Shown in pieces: positions 35,246 to 44,933 of a stretch of 64,000 bases of DNA (position 1 is the first letter of the stretch; each line of letters begins with the position of its first letter). The stretch comes from Halobacillus yeomjeoni (lineage in GTDB: Bacteria > Bacillota > Bacilli > Bacillales > Halobacillaceae). Location: assembly GCF_020171525.1 (NCBI RefSeq), contig NZ_JAIVAI010000001.1:620001-684000 (forward strand), in the 5' to 3' direction. A model generated the notes under the pieces. The model was not told the DNA's origin, searched no databases, and saw only the letters and a list, made by a program, of their open reading frames with translations. The position numbers and the translations under genes are program-made.

Positions 35246-36194
35246 CGAACAAGCCTATCTGGATTTATGTCAACATGTATTAAACGAAGGGACGGAAAAG
35301 GGAGACCGCACAGGAACAGGCACCTACTCGATTTTCGGACATCAAATGCGCTTCGACCTGTCAGCCGGGTTTCCTTTACTCACGACAAAACGCATACCAT
35401 TTCGATTGATAGCCAGTGAATTGCTCTGGTTTATCAAAGGGGATACAAACATCCGTTACCTGCTTCAGCATAATAACAACATTTGGAACGAATGGGCTTT
35501 CCAAACATGGGTGGAAAGTGATGAATATGAAGGGCCTGATATGACAGACTTCGGAAGAAGAAGTCAACAGGATGAAGCGTTCAAAAAGCAGTATGTAGAA
35601 CAAATGGAAAGATTTAAAGAGCGGATATTGAATGATGATGCTTTTGCAGAAAAATATGGAGATTTGGGTTCGGTTTACGGGAAACAATGGAGAGAGTGGA
35701 AAACTTCTCAGGGAGAGACGATCGATCAATTGAAAAATGTGATAGATGCGATCAAGAAAAACCCTGATTCCAGGAGACACATCGTAACGGCCTGGAATCC
35801 TGAAGATGTCCCTTCCAACATGGCTCTGCCTCCGTGTCACACGATGTTCCAGTTTTATGTAGCTGATGGCAGACTTTCCTGCCAGCTTTATCAAAGGAGT
35901 GCAGACATATTCCTCGGAGTGCCTTTTAATATCGCAAGCTATGCCCTTTTAACCCACTTAATCGCCCATGAGTGTGGATTGGAAGTTGGAGAATTTGTTC
36001 ATACCTTAGGTGATGCTCACATTTACACCAACCATTTGAATCAAATTGACAAGCAATTGTCGAGAACACCTCGAGATCTTCCAAAACTGACTTTAAACAA
36101 AGAGAAGCAGAGTGTATTTGATTTTGATATGGAAGATATTCAAATTGAAGGGTATGACCCTCACCCAGGGATAAAAGCTCCGGTGGCCGTTTAA
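35235..36194 (+). CDS. thyA: Thymidylate synthase (ThyA family)
   Basis: Methylates dUMP to dTMP using methylene-THF, giving dihydrofolate. 319 residues, the long form with an extra segment (about 88-140), like Lactobacillus casei ThyA. The nucleophile is Cys201 in [12 protein letters not shown]; the dUMP-binding [19 protein letters not shown] and the [12 protein letters not shown] arginines are present. ATG 35235 lies inside the HD gene, with AGGAGG before it. It is followed by dfrA, which recycles the dihydrofolate it makes. Confidence 0.96.
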   Translation: MTINEQAYLDLCQHVLNEGTEKGDRTGTGTYSIFGHQMRFDLSAGFPLLTTKRIPFRLIASELLWFIKGDTNIRYLLQHNNNIWNEWAFQTWVESDEYEGPDMTDFGRRSQQDEAFKKQYVEQMERFKERILNDDAFAEKYGDLGSVYGKQWREWKTSQGETIDQLKNVIDAIKKNPDSRRHIVTAWNPEDVPSNMALPPCHTMFQFYVADGRLSCQLYQRSADIFLGVPFNIASYALLTHLIAHECGLEVGEFVHTLGDAHIYTNHLNQIDKQLSRTPRDLPKLTLNKEKQSVFDFDMEDIQIEGYDPHPGIKAPVAV

Positions 36195-36261
36195 ATGAAA
36201 GATTGCTGTTATGCCGAGAGCATATCACGATGACAAAAGCTTAAATAATAGGAGGAAGAAG

Positions 36262-36756
36262 ATGATTTCATTTATTTTCGCAATGGATCGCAACCGACTG
36301 ATAGGGAAAGACAATGATCTCCCGTGGCATATCCCTAATGATTTTAAATTTTTCAAGGATACGACATGGGGAGAGACGATCATCATGGGAAGGAAAACCT
36401 TCGAATCGTTCGGTAAACCTTTACCGAATCGTGAACACATCGTCATAACGAGCAATGAGAACTACGACAGGGAAGGCTGCACGGTCATCCATTCCATTGA
36501 TGAGATTCTAAAGCTTGAAGAAGAGCGTCCGGACCAGGAATGGTTCGTTATCGGTGGCAGCGTCTTGTTTGAAAAAATGCTTCCTCACGCGGACCGGATG
36601 TATTTGACTTATATCGATGCCACTTTTGAAGGGGATACGTACTTCCCCGATTATGATGAAAGCGAATGGAAACTTCGTTCTGAAACCAAAGGGAAAAAAG
36701 ATGAAAAAAACCCTTATGACTATTACTTCAGAATATACGATCGAATTGAACGATGA
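36262..36756 (+). CDS. dfrA: Dihydrofolate reductase
   Basis: Reduces dihydrofolate to THF with NADPH. 164 residues. Motifs ISFIFAMDRNRLIGKDNDLPWHIPND (read in two parts), MGRKTFESFGKPLPNREHIVITS and VIGGSVLFEKMLPHADRMYLTYI are complete. ATG 36262 with AGGAGG is preferred over the longer upstream frame. The stop overlaps the mobA start in ATGA. Confidence 0.95.
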   Translation: MISFIFAMDRNRLIGKDNDLPWHIPNDFKFFKDTTWGETIIMGRKTFESFGKPLPNREHIVITSNENYDREGCTVIHSIDEILKLEEERPDQEWFVIGGSVLFEKMLPHADRMYLTYIDATFEGDTYFPDYDESEWKLRSETKGKKDEKNPYDYYFRIYDRIER

Positions 36757-37361
36757 AAAACACCGCTTGCGGGGTGATCATTGCAGGTGGTGGGTCGACC
36801 AGGATGGGGCAGGATAAAGCCGGACTCCCCTTAGGTGATTCAACTACAATTGAACGAATCGCAAAAGAAATGAGAAAAGTTGTTCCTGCTGTTGTACTCA
36901 ATCAAAATCAGCCCCGGGATAGTGCTCTACCTATTATTAAAGATGAGGTGAATGATGCAGGACCACTCGGAGGGATGCATGCCGTTTTGAAAGAGCGGAA
37001 TGAAACGTGGTTTGCGATTACGGCCTGTGATACGCCGTTCATTCGAGCGGAAGTCTATCGCTATTTACTGCACCAGCGGTTGAACTTCCAAGATGCTGAA
37101 GCGATCATACCCGTTTGGGAAGGAAGGAAGCAGCCGCTATCTGGGATCTATCACAGAGATATTTTAGAAAATCTTGAAAAACTGCTGGAAAAAGGGAAAA
37201 GACGGTTCTCGGATTTGTTTGAGTGTGTAGAGGCCGTCTATATCCATGAATTCACTGATTTATCAAATGAACATCTTACCCTCCACTTTTTCAATATGAA
37301 CACACCCGAAGATTATGTAAAAGCAAAACGGATCATGGTTCACTCGAGACATTCCATTTGA
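36753..37361 (+). CDS. mobA: Molybdenum cofactor guanylyltransferase MobA
   Basis: Adds GMP to molybdopterin to form the guanine dinucleotide form of the cofactor. 202 residues, nucleotidyltransferase fold, with IIAGGGSTRMGQDKAGLPLG, the acidic ITACDTPFI (metal and GTP) and IPVWEGRKQPLSGIYH. It starts inside the dfrA stop (ATGA). No other molybdopterin genes are in the window, so the partners lie elsewhere. The tat genes follow at about 135 bases; bis-MGD enzymes are often Tat substrates, but the link is inference. Confidence 0.93.
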   Translation: MKNTACGVIIAGGGSTRMGQDKAGLPLGDSTTIERIAKEMRKVVPAVVLNQNQPRDSALPIIKDEVNDAGPLGGMHAVLKERNETWFAITACDTPFIRAEVYRYLLHQRLNFQDAEAIIPVWEGRKQPLSGIYHRDILENLEKLLEKGKRRFSDLFECVEAVYIHEFTDLSNEHLTLHFFNMNTPEDYVKAKRIMVHSRHSI

Positions 37362-37496
37362 TTTTTGGTATGATAGATGAGGAATACTTAATTTATGACG
37401 ATTTTGTGTCTTTGTTTTTTTTCGTACTTAGCTTAGGTACAATAGACACAAGAACACATACAACGAAAGATAAAAGGGAAAAGGGCGGTGAAGGAG

Positions 37497-37682
37497 ATGC
37501 TATCCAGTATCGGAATCCCCGGTTTAATTCTGATTTTAACAATTGCACTTGTTATTTTCGGACCGAAAAAGCTACCTGAAATCGGTAAAGCTGCAGGAGA
37601 GACGTTGAAAGAGTTCAAAAACTCTGCTCGCGACCTTTCTGATGATACCAAAGAGCAGCCGGCAAAGTCAGAAAATAAATAA
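37497..37682 (+). CDS. tatA: Twin-arginine translocase subunit TatA, copy 1
   Basis: 61 residues: a short membrane helix ([18 protein letters not shown]), the hinge [19 protein letters not shown] and a charged tail, as in B. subtilis TatAd. The ATG at 37497 is chosen from the family alignment (MLSSIGIPG); the upstream GTG at 37488 is possible. No TatB is present, as is usual in Firmicutes. It lies with tatA2 and tatC. Confidence 0.9.
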   Translation: MLSSIGIPGLILILTIALVIFGPKKLPEIGKAAGETLKEFKNSARDLSDDTKEQPAKSENK

Positions 37683-37717
37683 ACATTCTATGAACCAGTA
37701 AGGTGAGGTGAAGTACC

Positions 37718-37900
37718 ATGTTATCCAACATCGGTGTGCCTGGTCTTATCCTGATTTTGATCATCGCATTAGTCATCTTTGGACCTTCCAAGCTGCCTGA
37801 AATCGGTAAAGCTTTCGGAAGCTCATTAAAAGAATTCAAGAAAGCGACGGGCGATATCATGTCAGATGAAAACGATAAGAAAAAGAGTAAAGACGAATAA
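37718..37900 (+). CDS. tatA2: Twin-arginine translocase subunit TatA, copy 2
   Basis: 60 residues, closely similar to the copy 35 bases upstream (same IGx[20 protein letters not shown] and EFKKA layout), so a tandem duplicate. The tail is shorter and richer in Asp/Lys. The ATG follows AAGGTGAGGTGAAG. It forms the channel-forming oligomer with TatC, either alone or together with copy 1. Confidence 0.9.
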   Translation: MLSNIGVPGLILILIIALVIFGPSKLPEIGKAFGSSLKEFKKATGDIMSDENDKKKSKDE

Positions 37901-37940
37901 AGAAGGTGTAAGGGTCACACCCCCTTGCATCTTCTTTTTG
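37898..37940 (+). terminator. Terminator/attenuator-like hairpin between tatA2 and tatC
   Basis: A long stem (AAAGAAGGTGTAAGGG with CCCTTGCATCTTCTTT, including G-U pairs) is followed by five T. Placed inside the tat operon, it could lower tatC expression relative to tatA. Confidence 0.7.
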
Positions 37941-37971
37941 TCAGGCTGATAAAAGCCTGGAGGTGGATTGG

Positions 37972-38727
37972 TTGTCAAATGAACAAATGAGTCAAGATAT
38001 AGAAATGAATTACACCGATCACTTAGGTGAACTTAGGAAAAGGATCATTTGGACGCTCGTATTTTTCATCGCTTTTTTTGTGGCAGGGTTCTTGAATGTA
38101 GGATTGATTCAGGATTTCTTTGTGAAAGATCTGCCATTCGAGTTGAATATGACGAGCCCCGGTGAAATCATCTGGATTTATTTTACGATGGCCAGCATCG
38201 TGGCGATCGTAGGGGCGCTGCCCGTATTCAGCCTTCAAATTTGGCTTTTTGTCAAACCGGCGCTGACTCCTAAAGAAAGGAAAGTGTCTTTATCCTATAT
38301 TCCAGCGATCTTCCTGTTGTTTTTGGGTGGATTGACGTTCGGTTATCTCGTGTTCATCGAGATGATTCTGCCATTCCTGATGTCACTGAATGACGGAATG
38401 TTCAATGAAATATATACAGTCGAACGTTATTTTAAGTTTTTATTCCGTGTAACCATTCCATTTGCGGTCTTGTTTGAAATACCCGTCATCACGATGTTTT
38501 TGACGAGCCTCGGAATCGTCAACCCTGTTTTTCTCGTGAAAGTCCGTAAGTATGCCTATTTCATCCTGATCATTATCGGGACAGTGATATCACCCCCGGA
38601 TTTCGTGTTACAGCTCGTTGTCGCGATTCCGCTGATCATTTTATATGAAATCAGCATCGTACTTTCACGAATTGTGTACCGGAAAAAACTTAAACAACAA
38701 CAAGAATTCATGGAAGATGAATCATGA
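37972..38727 (+). CDS. tatC: Twin-arginine translocase subunit TatC
   Basis: 251 residues with six membrane segments. The core receptor motif HLGELRKRI binds the twin-arginine signal, followed by the conserved Glu-containing GLTFGYLVFIEMILPF and late LGIVNPVFLVKVRKYAYF. TTG at 37972 is preferred: GGAGG at 37959-37963 is eight bases away, while the GTG at 37963 overlaps it. Placed after two tatA genes, completing a TatA-TatC minimal system. Confidence 0.93.
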   Translation: MSNEQMSQDIEMNYTDHLGELRKRIIWTLVFFIAFFVAGFLNVGLIQDFFVKDLPFELNMTSPGEIIWIYFTMASIVAIVGALPVFSLQIWLFVKPALTPKERKVSLSYIPAIFLLFLGGLTFGYLVFIEMILPFLMSLNDGMFNEIYTVERYFKFLFRVTIPFAVLFEIPVITMFLTSLGIVNPVFLVKVRKYAYFILIIIGTVISPPDFVLQLVVAIPLIILYEISIVLSRIVYRKKLKQQQEFMEDES

Positions 38728-38730
38728 TGA

Positions 38731-38760
38731 AAGAATCCTCGATCAGAGGATTCTTTTTTA
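38731..38760 (+). terminator. Intrinsic terminator after tatC
   Basis: AAGAATCCTC / GAGGATTCTT around GATCA, followed by six T. Confidence 0.9.
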
Positions 38761-38834
38761 TCGTTTTCATTTTTGCTGTAAAAGACATTCCATGATAAAA
38801 CAGTAAGAGAACAGATTGAGAAGGAGACATTCAT

Positions 38835-39056
38835 ATGAGGTCGTTTTACCACTACATGATGCGTTACCGCGGGAATCAAAAACAAGATGAAGAGAAACAA
38901 TTGGCAGATTGGATGTTCGAAGATCATAGTTTTCCAAAACAAGCGAAATCGTATGATGAAATCAGCTCCTATTTGGAGTGGAACATCCCTTTTCCCAGTG
39001 CGTTATCCGTATTTGATCGATTGTATGATGCTTATTTAATAGAGGAAGACGAATAG
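38835..39056 (+). CDS. yozE: YozE family protein (UPF0346)
   Basis: 73 residues; matches the UPF0346/YozE SAM-like helical family: RSFYHYMMRYRG at the start, DHSFPKQAKSYDEISSYLE in the middle and an acidic end. Function unknown. The ATG follows GAAGGAG. It lies just before sbcD, separated by 25 bases. Confidence 0.88.
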   Translation: MRSFYHYMMRYRGNQKQDEEKQLADWMFEDHSFPKQAKSYDEISSYLEWNIPFPSALSVFDRLYDAYLIEEDE

Positions 39057-39081
39057 TACAGTTCGTAAGGGAGAGGTCAAA

Positions 39082-40236
39082 GTGAAACTATTGCATACCG
39101 CGGATTGGCATTTAGGTAAGATTGTCAACTTCGTGCATATGACAGAAGATCAACAATATATATTGGATCGTTTCATCGACATAGTCAAAGAAGAAGAACC
39201 AGATGTGATTATTATAGCCGGTGATTTGTATGATCGTTCGATACCCCCTAAGCAGGCCGTTGAATTGTTGAGCCGAACTCTGACGACTATCATCCATGAA
39301 TTGGAAATCCCTGTCTTAGCTATCTCCGGGAACCATGATAGTCCGGATCGGTTGGAATTCGGCAGCCAGATCTTCAGAAGACAAGGTCTTTTCCTGGATA
39401 CTAAATTAAAAGAGCAAAGACAGCCGGTCACCCTGCATGATCAACACGGACCTGTCCATTTCCACCTTATTCCTTATGTTGAACCAGCGGAAGTGGCACA
39501 CATATTCGACGATTCTTCCATAAAAACTCATCAGCAGGCTGCTGAAAAGCTACTGGAAGATATAAATGATCGATTCGACATGAAGGAACGCCATGTGTGG
39601 ATCGGACATGCCTTTTTAGCAGGAGGTATGGAATCGGAATCTGAAGAGCGTCTTTCCATGATCGGAGGAAGCCCTTATATTGACGCTCATTTATTTAAAG
39701 ATTTTGCTTACGTCGCCTTAGGGCACCTGCATCAGCCTCAGCGTGTGACAGCGGATCACATCCGTTACAGCGGTTCCATATTGAAGTATTCATTTTCTGA
39801 AGTGAATCACCAAAAGTCTGTAACGATTGTAGAGATGGATGAACAGGGACAAACCAGTTTTGAAAAAATTCCTCTTCACCCAGTCAGAGATTTTGAGATC
39901 GTGGAAGGGTTTTTTGAAGACTTGATGGATGGAAATGCTGCAAAAGATACGAACAACTACCTGCATATTCGATTATTGGATGACGGACAATTAATTGATC
40001 CCATGGGTAAATTGAGGAAGATTTATCCTAATATCCTCCACCTGGAAAGAAAGAGGTCCTCAAACAAACAGCAGCTGGATGAGCTGAATAAAGCGAAAGA
40101 GCGCCAGCAATTATCACATCAGGATTTATTCGCATCTTTTTATGAAGATATCAAAGGGGATTCTATCCCTGAACATCGAAAAGCACTGATTACAAGTGCT
40201 GTTGAATACTTAAGAGAGAAAGAAAGGGGGCAATAA
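39082..40236 (+). CDS. sbcD: DNA repair exonuclease SbcD (Mre11-like)
   Basis: 384 residues, calcineurin-like phosphoesterase subunit of SbcCD, which cleaves hairpins and blocked DNA ends. Metal motifs HTADWHLG, AGDLYDRS, SGNHDSPDR, ALGHLHQPQ are complete. The C-terminal capping and SbcC-binding region follows. The ATG is behind GGGAGAGG. The sbcC ATG lies one base after the stop, so the two are coupled. Confidence 0.95.
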   Translation: MKLLHTADWHLGKIVNFVHMTEDQQYILDRFIDIVKEEEPDVIIIAGDLYDRSIPPKQAVELLSRTLTTIIHELEIPVLAISGNHDSPDRLEFGSQIFRRQGLFLDTKLKEQRQPVTLHDQHGPVHFHLIPYVEPAEVAHIFDDSSIKTHQQAAEKLLEDINDRFDMKERHVWIGHAFLAGGMESESEERLSMIGGSPYIDAHLFKDFAYVALGHLHQPQRVTADHIRYSGSILKYSFSEVNHQKSVTIVEMDEQGQTSFEKIPLHPVRDFEIVEGFFEDLMDGNAAKDTNNYLHIRLLDDGQLIDPMGKLRKIYPNILHLERKRSSNKQQLDELNKAKERQQLSHQDLFASFYEDIKGDSIPEHRKALITSAVEYLREKERGQ

Positions 40237-40237
40237 C

Positions 40238-43200
40238 ATGAGAGCATTAGCTTTGACGATGAATGCGTTCGGTCCTTACCGCTTAAAACAAACGATTGAC
40301 TTTACCATACTAGGGGAAGAATCGATCTTTTTAATTACAGGTCCGACCGGTGCCGGAAAAACGACAATTTTTGATGCGATGTGTTTTGCCCTTTATGGAC
40401 GTGCCAGTGGAAGTGACCGGGACCAAGACACCATGCGCAGTCATTTTGCAGATCCTGGAGAAACGACTTACGTGGATTTTAAATTTGAATTAAGAGGGAA
40501 GCAGTACCGTATTGTACGTATGCCGAAACAGGTAAGAAAGAAGGAGCGCGGTGAAGGGTGGAAAGAAGATCCGGCTCGTGCAGAACTTTACCTTACACAA
40601 GGGGACGAGGAAAAACTCATCGCTTCTAAAATCAAAGAAGTCAATGATTATATTGAAGAGATTATGTCTCTTGATTATGAACAGTTCAGAAAAATGATCA
40701 TGATCCCACAAGGAGAGTTCAGAAAGCTCATCTCTGAAAATAGTAAAGAACGGGAAGAAATATTGCAGAGAATCTTCAAAACTCACTTCTATTCAGAACT
40801 TACCGAACATTTGAAGCAGCAATCAAAGACGTTGGAAAAGGAAATTAATGAGTTTCAATGGAAGATCGATCAAGCTGTTGGAAAAATCAATTGGGGCATG
40901 GAAGTTGAAAGCGTAGACGAAGAACCGGATCAAGTGGTCGAACGTTTGAAAAAACGAATCCTGGAGCAGAAGAATCTATTAAATGAGGAAAATGAGCATC
41001 TTCGTGAACTGAATGAAAAAAACGAAAAAATTCAGGAAGAATACCACGCAGCCAAAAATATGCATGAGCAATTCCGGGAAAGAGATGAGTTGAAAAAGGA
41101 AGCGGTACGTCTTCAGGAGAAAGAGAAGGATATTTCAGATATAGAAGAAGAAATGAAATGGGCCAAAAAAGCTGCGGATATCCGTCCTTACGAAAAACAG
41201 TGGCAGGAACGAAGGCAGGAATTTGAACGATTAAAGGTTTCACAACAGAAAAAAGAAGAGCGGCGGAAAGTGAAGGAGTCCGAGTTTCATAACGTTCAAG
41301 AACAGTATCTGCAAGAGGAGAAAAGAGATTCAGAGAGAAAGAAGCTGGAAGAACAATGGACGAAAAAACTTGAAGAACAACAAAAGCTTCAGGAATTTAC
41401 AACTTTGCAACAACAGTTTGAGAAGCTGAATGGTGATCTTGAGGAAAAAGAACGTAATTTAGCTCACTTGAAAAACCACTACCAGGAGCTCACTAACGAA
41501 AAAGAAAAATGGAAGCATGAAATCAAAGATGAGCGTCAAGTAACAAATGATCTAATGGAACATAAAACCCATCTCGATCAATTGAATCAAACACTCGATA
41601 AGGTAAAAACATTGTCACATGAATGGCTGACCCTCCAGGATATGAGAAATACTTATCAGCGATTTATGAAGAAGTTCAGAACGATAGAAAACCATTATCA
41701 AGAAAGTAAGAAGAAGTATGAGTCGGCACTCGAAGAAATCCGGTCCCATCATGCCTACACGTTATCTGTCCAATTGGAAGAAGGGAGTCCTTGTCCGGTT
41801 TGTGGATCTTCTCATCATCCTGAGCCTGCAGGGAAACCAGGCGTTGTAGCTGGCCAGAAGGAATTGGAACAATTGAAACAAGCATTCGAAAAGGCGGACA
41901 CGGACTATCAAAAAGCAAGGAACGAAGCGGTCGATGTGAAAACCAAAGGGGAAACCCAGCGGCGTGTAACGGATAGTCTGTATAAAGAACTAGCTTCTCT
42001 AGTTGAAGAACTTGATGAAAAGTCGATTCAACAAGCCATTGATACGCTCCGGGAACAATCATCAGCCGTAGAAAAGAAAATGATAGAGTTGAGAAACAAA
42101 GCTCAGCATATCGATACGGCTTATAAGAAGTTAGATGAGATAGAAAAGGAAATAAACGAGTACAATCAGAAAATCGAAACATCTCAAAAATCGGTTTATG
42201 AAAAACAACAAAAACTAATCGAGTTGAAAACCAAGTTGAACACCTTCAAAGAAAACCATTCGTTCGAAACGATAGATGAAGGGCAATTGAATAAAGAAGT
42301 AAATGTAGCGGAAAGAAATTATAAAGAGGCAATGAAAAAATGGGAAACCATCCAGAAGACATTCATGCAGGCAAGGGATGATCTTCAGCAAGCCAAAGTT
42401 TCAGAAGAAGAGAGTCAATCGTATCTAAAGCAAACGGAAGCAGCCCTCAAACAACGGGAGAAGGAATTTAAACAAACGTTTGATCAATACGGATTTTCTT
42501 CAATGGAAACATATAAAGAAGCATTATTGTCTCCGGAAAGCATGAATGAAAAACAAACGATGATCGATCAATATAAACAGAAAGTTGCGGTGGTCAACGA
42601 ACGCTTACAACTTCTTGAATCTAAGTTGAAAGACCAGCCCAAGCCTGATTTGGAAGCCATTTTGGAAAAGTGGGAAGAAACCAAGGGGAATCTTCATACA
42701 CAGCAGCAAATCGTGAATGACATGAATGTGGCGGTTAAACAAAACGAAGAAGTCCGCATTACGATGCAGGAGTTATTGAAAGAGCAGGGAGACTTGGCGA
42801 AACAATACTATGACATCGCTGAACTCGCAAATCTTGCACGTGGGGACAATCATTTACGGTTGTCTCTGGAAAGGTATGTATTAGCTGCATTCTTAGATGA
42901 AATTTTAGTTCAGGCGAATCTTCGTTTCGATCAGATGTCCGATCACCGTTATCAACTGATACGTAGTGATGAGGTTGCCAAGCGCGGTGCACAAAGCGGT
43001 CTTGATTTGGAAGTACTGGATCACCACACAGGTCAGCAGCGATCAGTAAGGACGTTATCCGGAGGTGAAGGATTCAAAGCATCTTTGAGTCTTGCACTTG
43101 GCATGGCAGATGTCGTTCAAGCTCACGCAGGGGGTGTGCAGTTGGATACACTGTTCATCGATGAAGGTTTCGGAACCCTTGATGAAATATCATTGGAACA

Positions 43201-43348
43201 AGCGATTGACTGTTTAAGAGGTTTACAAGACGGAAACCGTATGCTGGGCATCATTTCCCATGTATCACAATTGAAAGAAGAAATTCCGGCAAAGCTGCAG
43301 ATCCAAGCAGGACCACAAGGGTCATCCGTTCAATTTGTTTTTCAATAA
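40238..43348 (+). CDS. sbcC: DNA repair ATPase SbcC (Rad50-like)
   Basis: 1036-residue SMC-type ATPase. Walker A GPTGAGKTT near residue 35, Q-loop MIPQGEFRKL, a long coiled coil (about 180-900) with the zinc hook C519-P-V-C522 at its turn, and at the C-terminus the signature RTLSGGEGFKASLSLAL and Walker B LFIDEGFGTLD. It drives SbcD to process DNA ends. Directly follows sbcD. Confidence 0.95.
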   Translation: MRALALTMNAFGPYRLKQTIDFTILGEESIFLITGPTGAGKTTIFDAMCFALYGRASGSDRDQDTMRSHFADPGETTYVDFKFELRGKQYRIVRMPKQVRKKERGEGWKEDPARAELYLTQGDEEKLIASKIKEVNDYIEEIMSLDYEQFRKMIMIPQGEFRKLISENSKEREEILQRIFKTHFYSELTEHLKQQSKTLEKEINEFQWKIDQAVGKINWGMEVESVDEEPDQVVERLKKRILEQKNLLNEENEHLRELNEKNEKIQEEYHAAKNMHEQFRERDELKKEAVRLQEKEKDISDIEEEMKWAKKAADIRPYEKQWQERRQEFERLKVSQQKKEERRKVKESEFHNVQEQYLQEEKRDSERKKLEEQWTKKLEEQQKLQEFTTLQQQFEKLNGDLEEKERNLAHLKNHYQELTNEKEKWKHEIKDERQVTNDLMEHKTHLDQLNQTLDKVKTLSHEWLTLQDMRNTYQRFMKKFRTIENHYQESKKKYESALEEIRSHHAYTLSVQLEEGSPCPVCGSSHHPEPAGKPGVVAGQKELEQLKQAFEKADTDYQKARNEAVDVKTKGETQRRVTDSLYKELASLVEELDEKSIQQAIDTLREQSSAVEKKMIELRNKAQHIDTAYKKLDEIEKEINEYNQKIETSQKSVYEKQQKLIELKTKLNTFKENHSFETIDEGQLNKEVNVAERNYKEAMKKWETIQKTFMQARDDLQQAKVSEEESQSYLKQTEAALKQREKEFKQTFDQYGFSSMETYKEALLSPESMNEKQTMIDQYKQKVAVVNERLQLLESKLKDQPKPDLEAILEKWEETKGNLHTQQQIVNDMNVAVKQNEEVRITMQELLKEQGDLAKQYYDIAELANLARGDNHLRLSLERYVLAAFLDEILVQANLRFDQMSDHRYQLIRSDEVAKRGAQSGLDLEVLDHHTGQQRSVRTLSGGEGFKASLSLALGMADVVQAHAGGVQLDTLFIDEGFGTLDEISLEQAIDCLRGLQDGNRMLGIISHVSQLKEEIPAKLQIQAGPQGSSVQFVFQ

Positions 43349-43514
43349 AAAAATTCAAGTGGTCAACCTATCCAATTCCCCCCTGTTATATTGCAAGAGA
43401 TGACACCTGCGTAATTCATTCGACAAAATGAAAATGAGTAAATGTCAGTTTTTGCGCTTACCCGGGAAATTATTTCAGAAAATTTAGAAAATATTCGGAG
43501 GGGAGGAGTGTATT

Positions 43515-44198
43515 ATGAAATCTTTCAACAATGATTGGGCCCATTTGCTTCATGCCGAATTTGAAAAATCATACTATCAGAAATTAAGAGAGAATTTAAA
43601 AGAAGAATACCAGACGTATAGTATATATCCTGATATGAACAACATATTTGCGGCTTTGGACCATACATCCTATCAAAATACGAAGGTTGTCATTTTAGGG
43701 CAGGACCCTTATCACGGACCGGGACAGGCACATGGGTTCAGCTTTTCCGTGAAACCTGATGTTAAAATTCCCCCATCATTAAGAAATATTTACAAAGAGA
43801 TGGAAGAGGATCTTGGGGTGCGTCCACCGGATCATGGACATTTAGTTTCCTGGGCAGAACAAGGAGTATTATTACTGAATAATGTCTTGACCGTAAGAGC
43901 ACACGAAGCACATTCCCACCAGGGGCTGGGATGGGAGAAGTTCACAGATAAAGTCATTGAATTATTAAATCAAAGAAAGGTGCCTGTGGTATTTATTTTG
44001 TGGGGGCGGCATGCTCAAAAGAAAGGGTCAGCCATCGATCGTTCCAGACACAAAGTGATCACCTCCCCACACCCGAGCCCCCTGTCGGCTCACCGTGGTT
44101 TCTTTGGAAGCCGTCCGTTTTCAAAGGCAAATGAATTTCTGGAAAGTATAGGAGAAGAACCTGTCAACTGGGAGCTCCCTGAAAAAAGTGATTTGTAA
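43515..44198 (+). CDS. ung: Uracil-DNA glycosylase
   Basis: Family 1 enzyme, 227 residues, removing uracil from DNA to start base excision repair. The water-activating motif [13 protein letters not shown] and the leucine loop [14 protein letters not shown] are complete. The ATG follows GGAGGGGAGG. A 166-base gap before it holds no recognisable gene. Confidence 0.96.
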   Translation: MKSFNNDWAHLLHAEFEKSYYQKLRENLKEEYQTYSIYPDMNNIFAALDHTSYQNTKVVILGQDPYHGPGQAHGFSFSVKPDVKIPPSLRNIYKEMEEDLGVRPPDHGHLVSWAEQGVLLLNNVLTVRAHEAHSHQGLGWEKFTDKVIELLNQRKVPVVFILWGRHAQKKGSAIDRSRHKVITSPHPSPLSAHRGFFGSRPFSKANEFLESIGEEPVNWELPEKSDL

Positions 44199-44261
44199 AG
44201 CCCAAACAGGAATGGAAACGGGGCATATGCTAGAGTAATCTTATGTTTCGGAGGGATAATT

Positions 44262-44846
44262 ATGTTCCCTACAGGTCAACCACCTTTTCCACCACCAGGG
44301 ATGTTCCCTGGAATGCAGCAGCCTCAAGCACAAAGAGGAATGTTCCAAGGGATTCAACAGCCCCAGGCACAAAGAGGAATGATGAAACTCCTTGCTCCTT
44401 TTTTAAATAAAGGTGCAGCAGGTAATTCATTTCCGCCAGGCGGTATGCAAGGTTTCAGTCCATTCGGAGGTATGGGAAATGCTCCGGGGTTTGGTCCATC
44501 TACCTTTGGAGGTTTTGGATACGGGCCCCAAAGCTTCGGTCCTATGGCTAATATTGCCAATGCTGCACAATCGACTGGCCCGGGGTGGCTCGGCCATATG
44601 CAGACGGCTATGAAAGCTGTACAAACGGCAGCTCCCATGGTCCAGCAATATGGTCCCATGATTAAAAATATCCCAGCCATGATCAATATGATGAAACTGA
44701 TGGGTGAATCTGATGATGAGTCGACAGAAACAGAAGAATCCTCATCATCGACATTGGAGTCATCGTTCAAAGAGTTTGAAAGCTCTTCGTCTTCATCTGA
44801 ATCAGCACACTTTCAAGGTACATCACAGCCTAAACTATTCTTTTAG
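44262..44846 (+). CDS. YqfQ-like protein (spore-associated)
   Basis: 194 residues. The region GPMVQQYGPMIKNIPAMINMMKLM is the YqfQ-family hallmark (also seen in B. anthracis VrrA); family members are found in spores. The head is Pro/Met/Phe-rich with a duplicated 13-residue unit (MFPGMQQPQAQRG, MFQGIQQPQAQRG), then a Gly/Phe-rich middle and a Ser/Glu-rich tail. The length and repeat numbers vary in this family. GGAGGG precedes the ATG. Confidence 0.8.
   Translation: MFPTGQPPFPPPGMFPGMQQPQAQRGMFQGIQQPQAQRGMMKLLAPFLNKGAAGNSFPPGGMQGFSPFGGMGNAPGFGPSTFGGFGYGPQSFGPMANIANAAQSTGPGWLGHMQTAMKAVQTAAPMVQQYGPMIKNIPAMINMMKLMGESDDESTETEESSSSTLESSFKEFESSSSSSESAHFQGTSQPKLFF
44301..44378 (+). repeat. Duplicated 39-base unit in the YqfQ-like gene
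   Basis: Two adjacent units (44301-44339, 44340-44378) coding MFPGMQQPQAQRG and MFQGIQQPQAQRG. Similar, with several base changes. Confidence 0.85.
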
Positions 44847-44933
44847 ACTGTGCATGTGGCTTGATTTTTTTTTGTGAATTAGGAAGAATAGGAGCATACT
44901 CCATTATAAATGACCAAAATAGGGGGATGTTTC

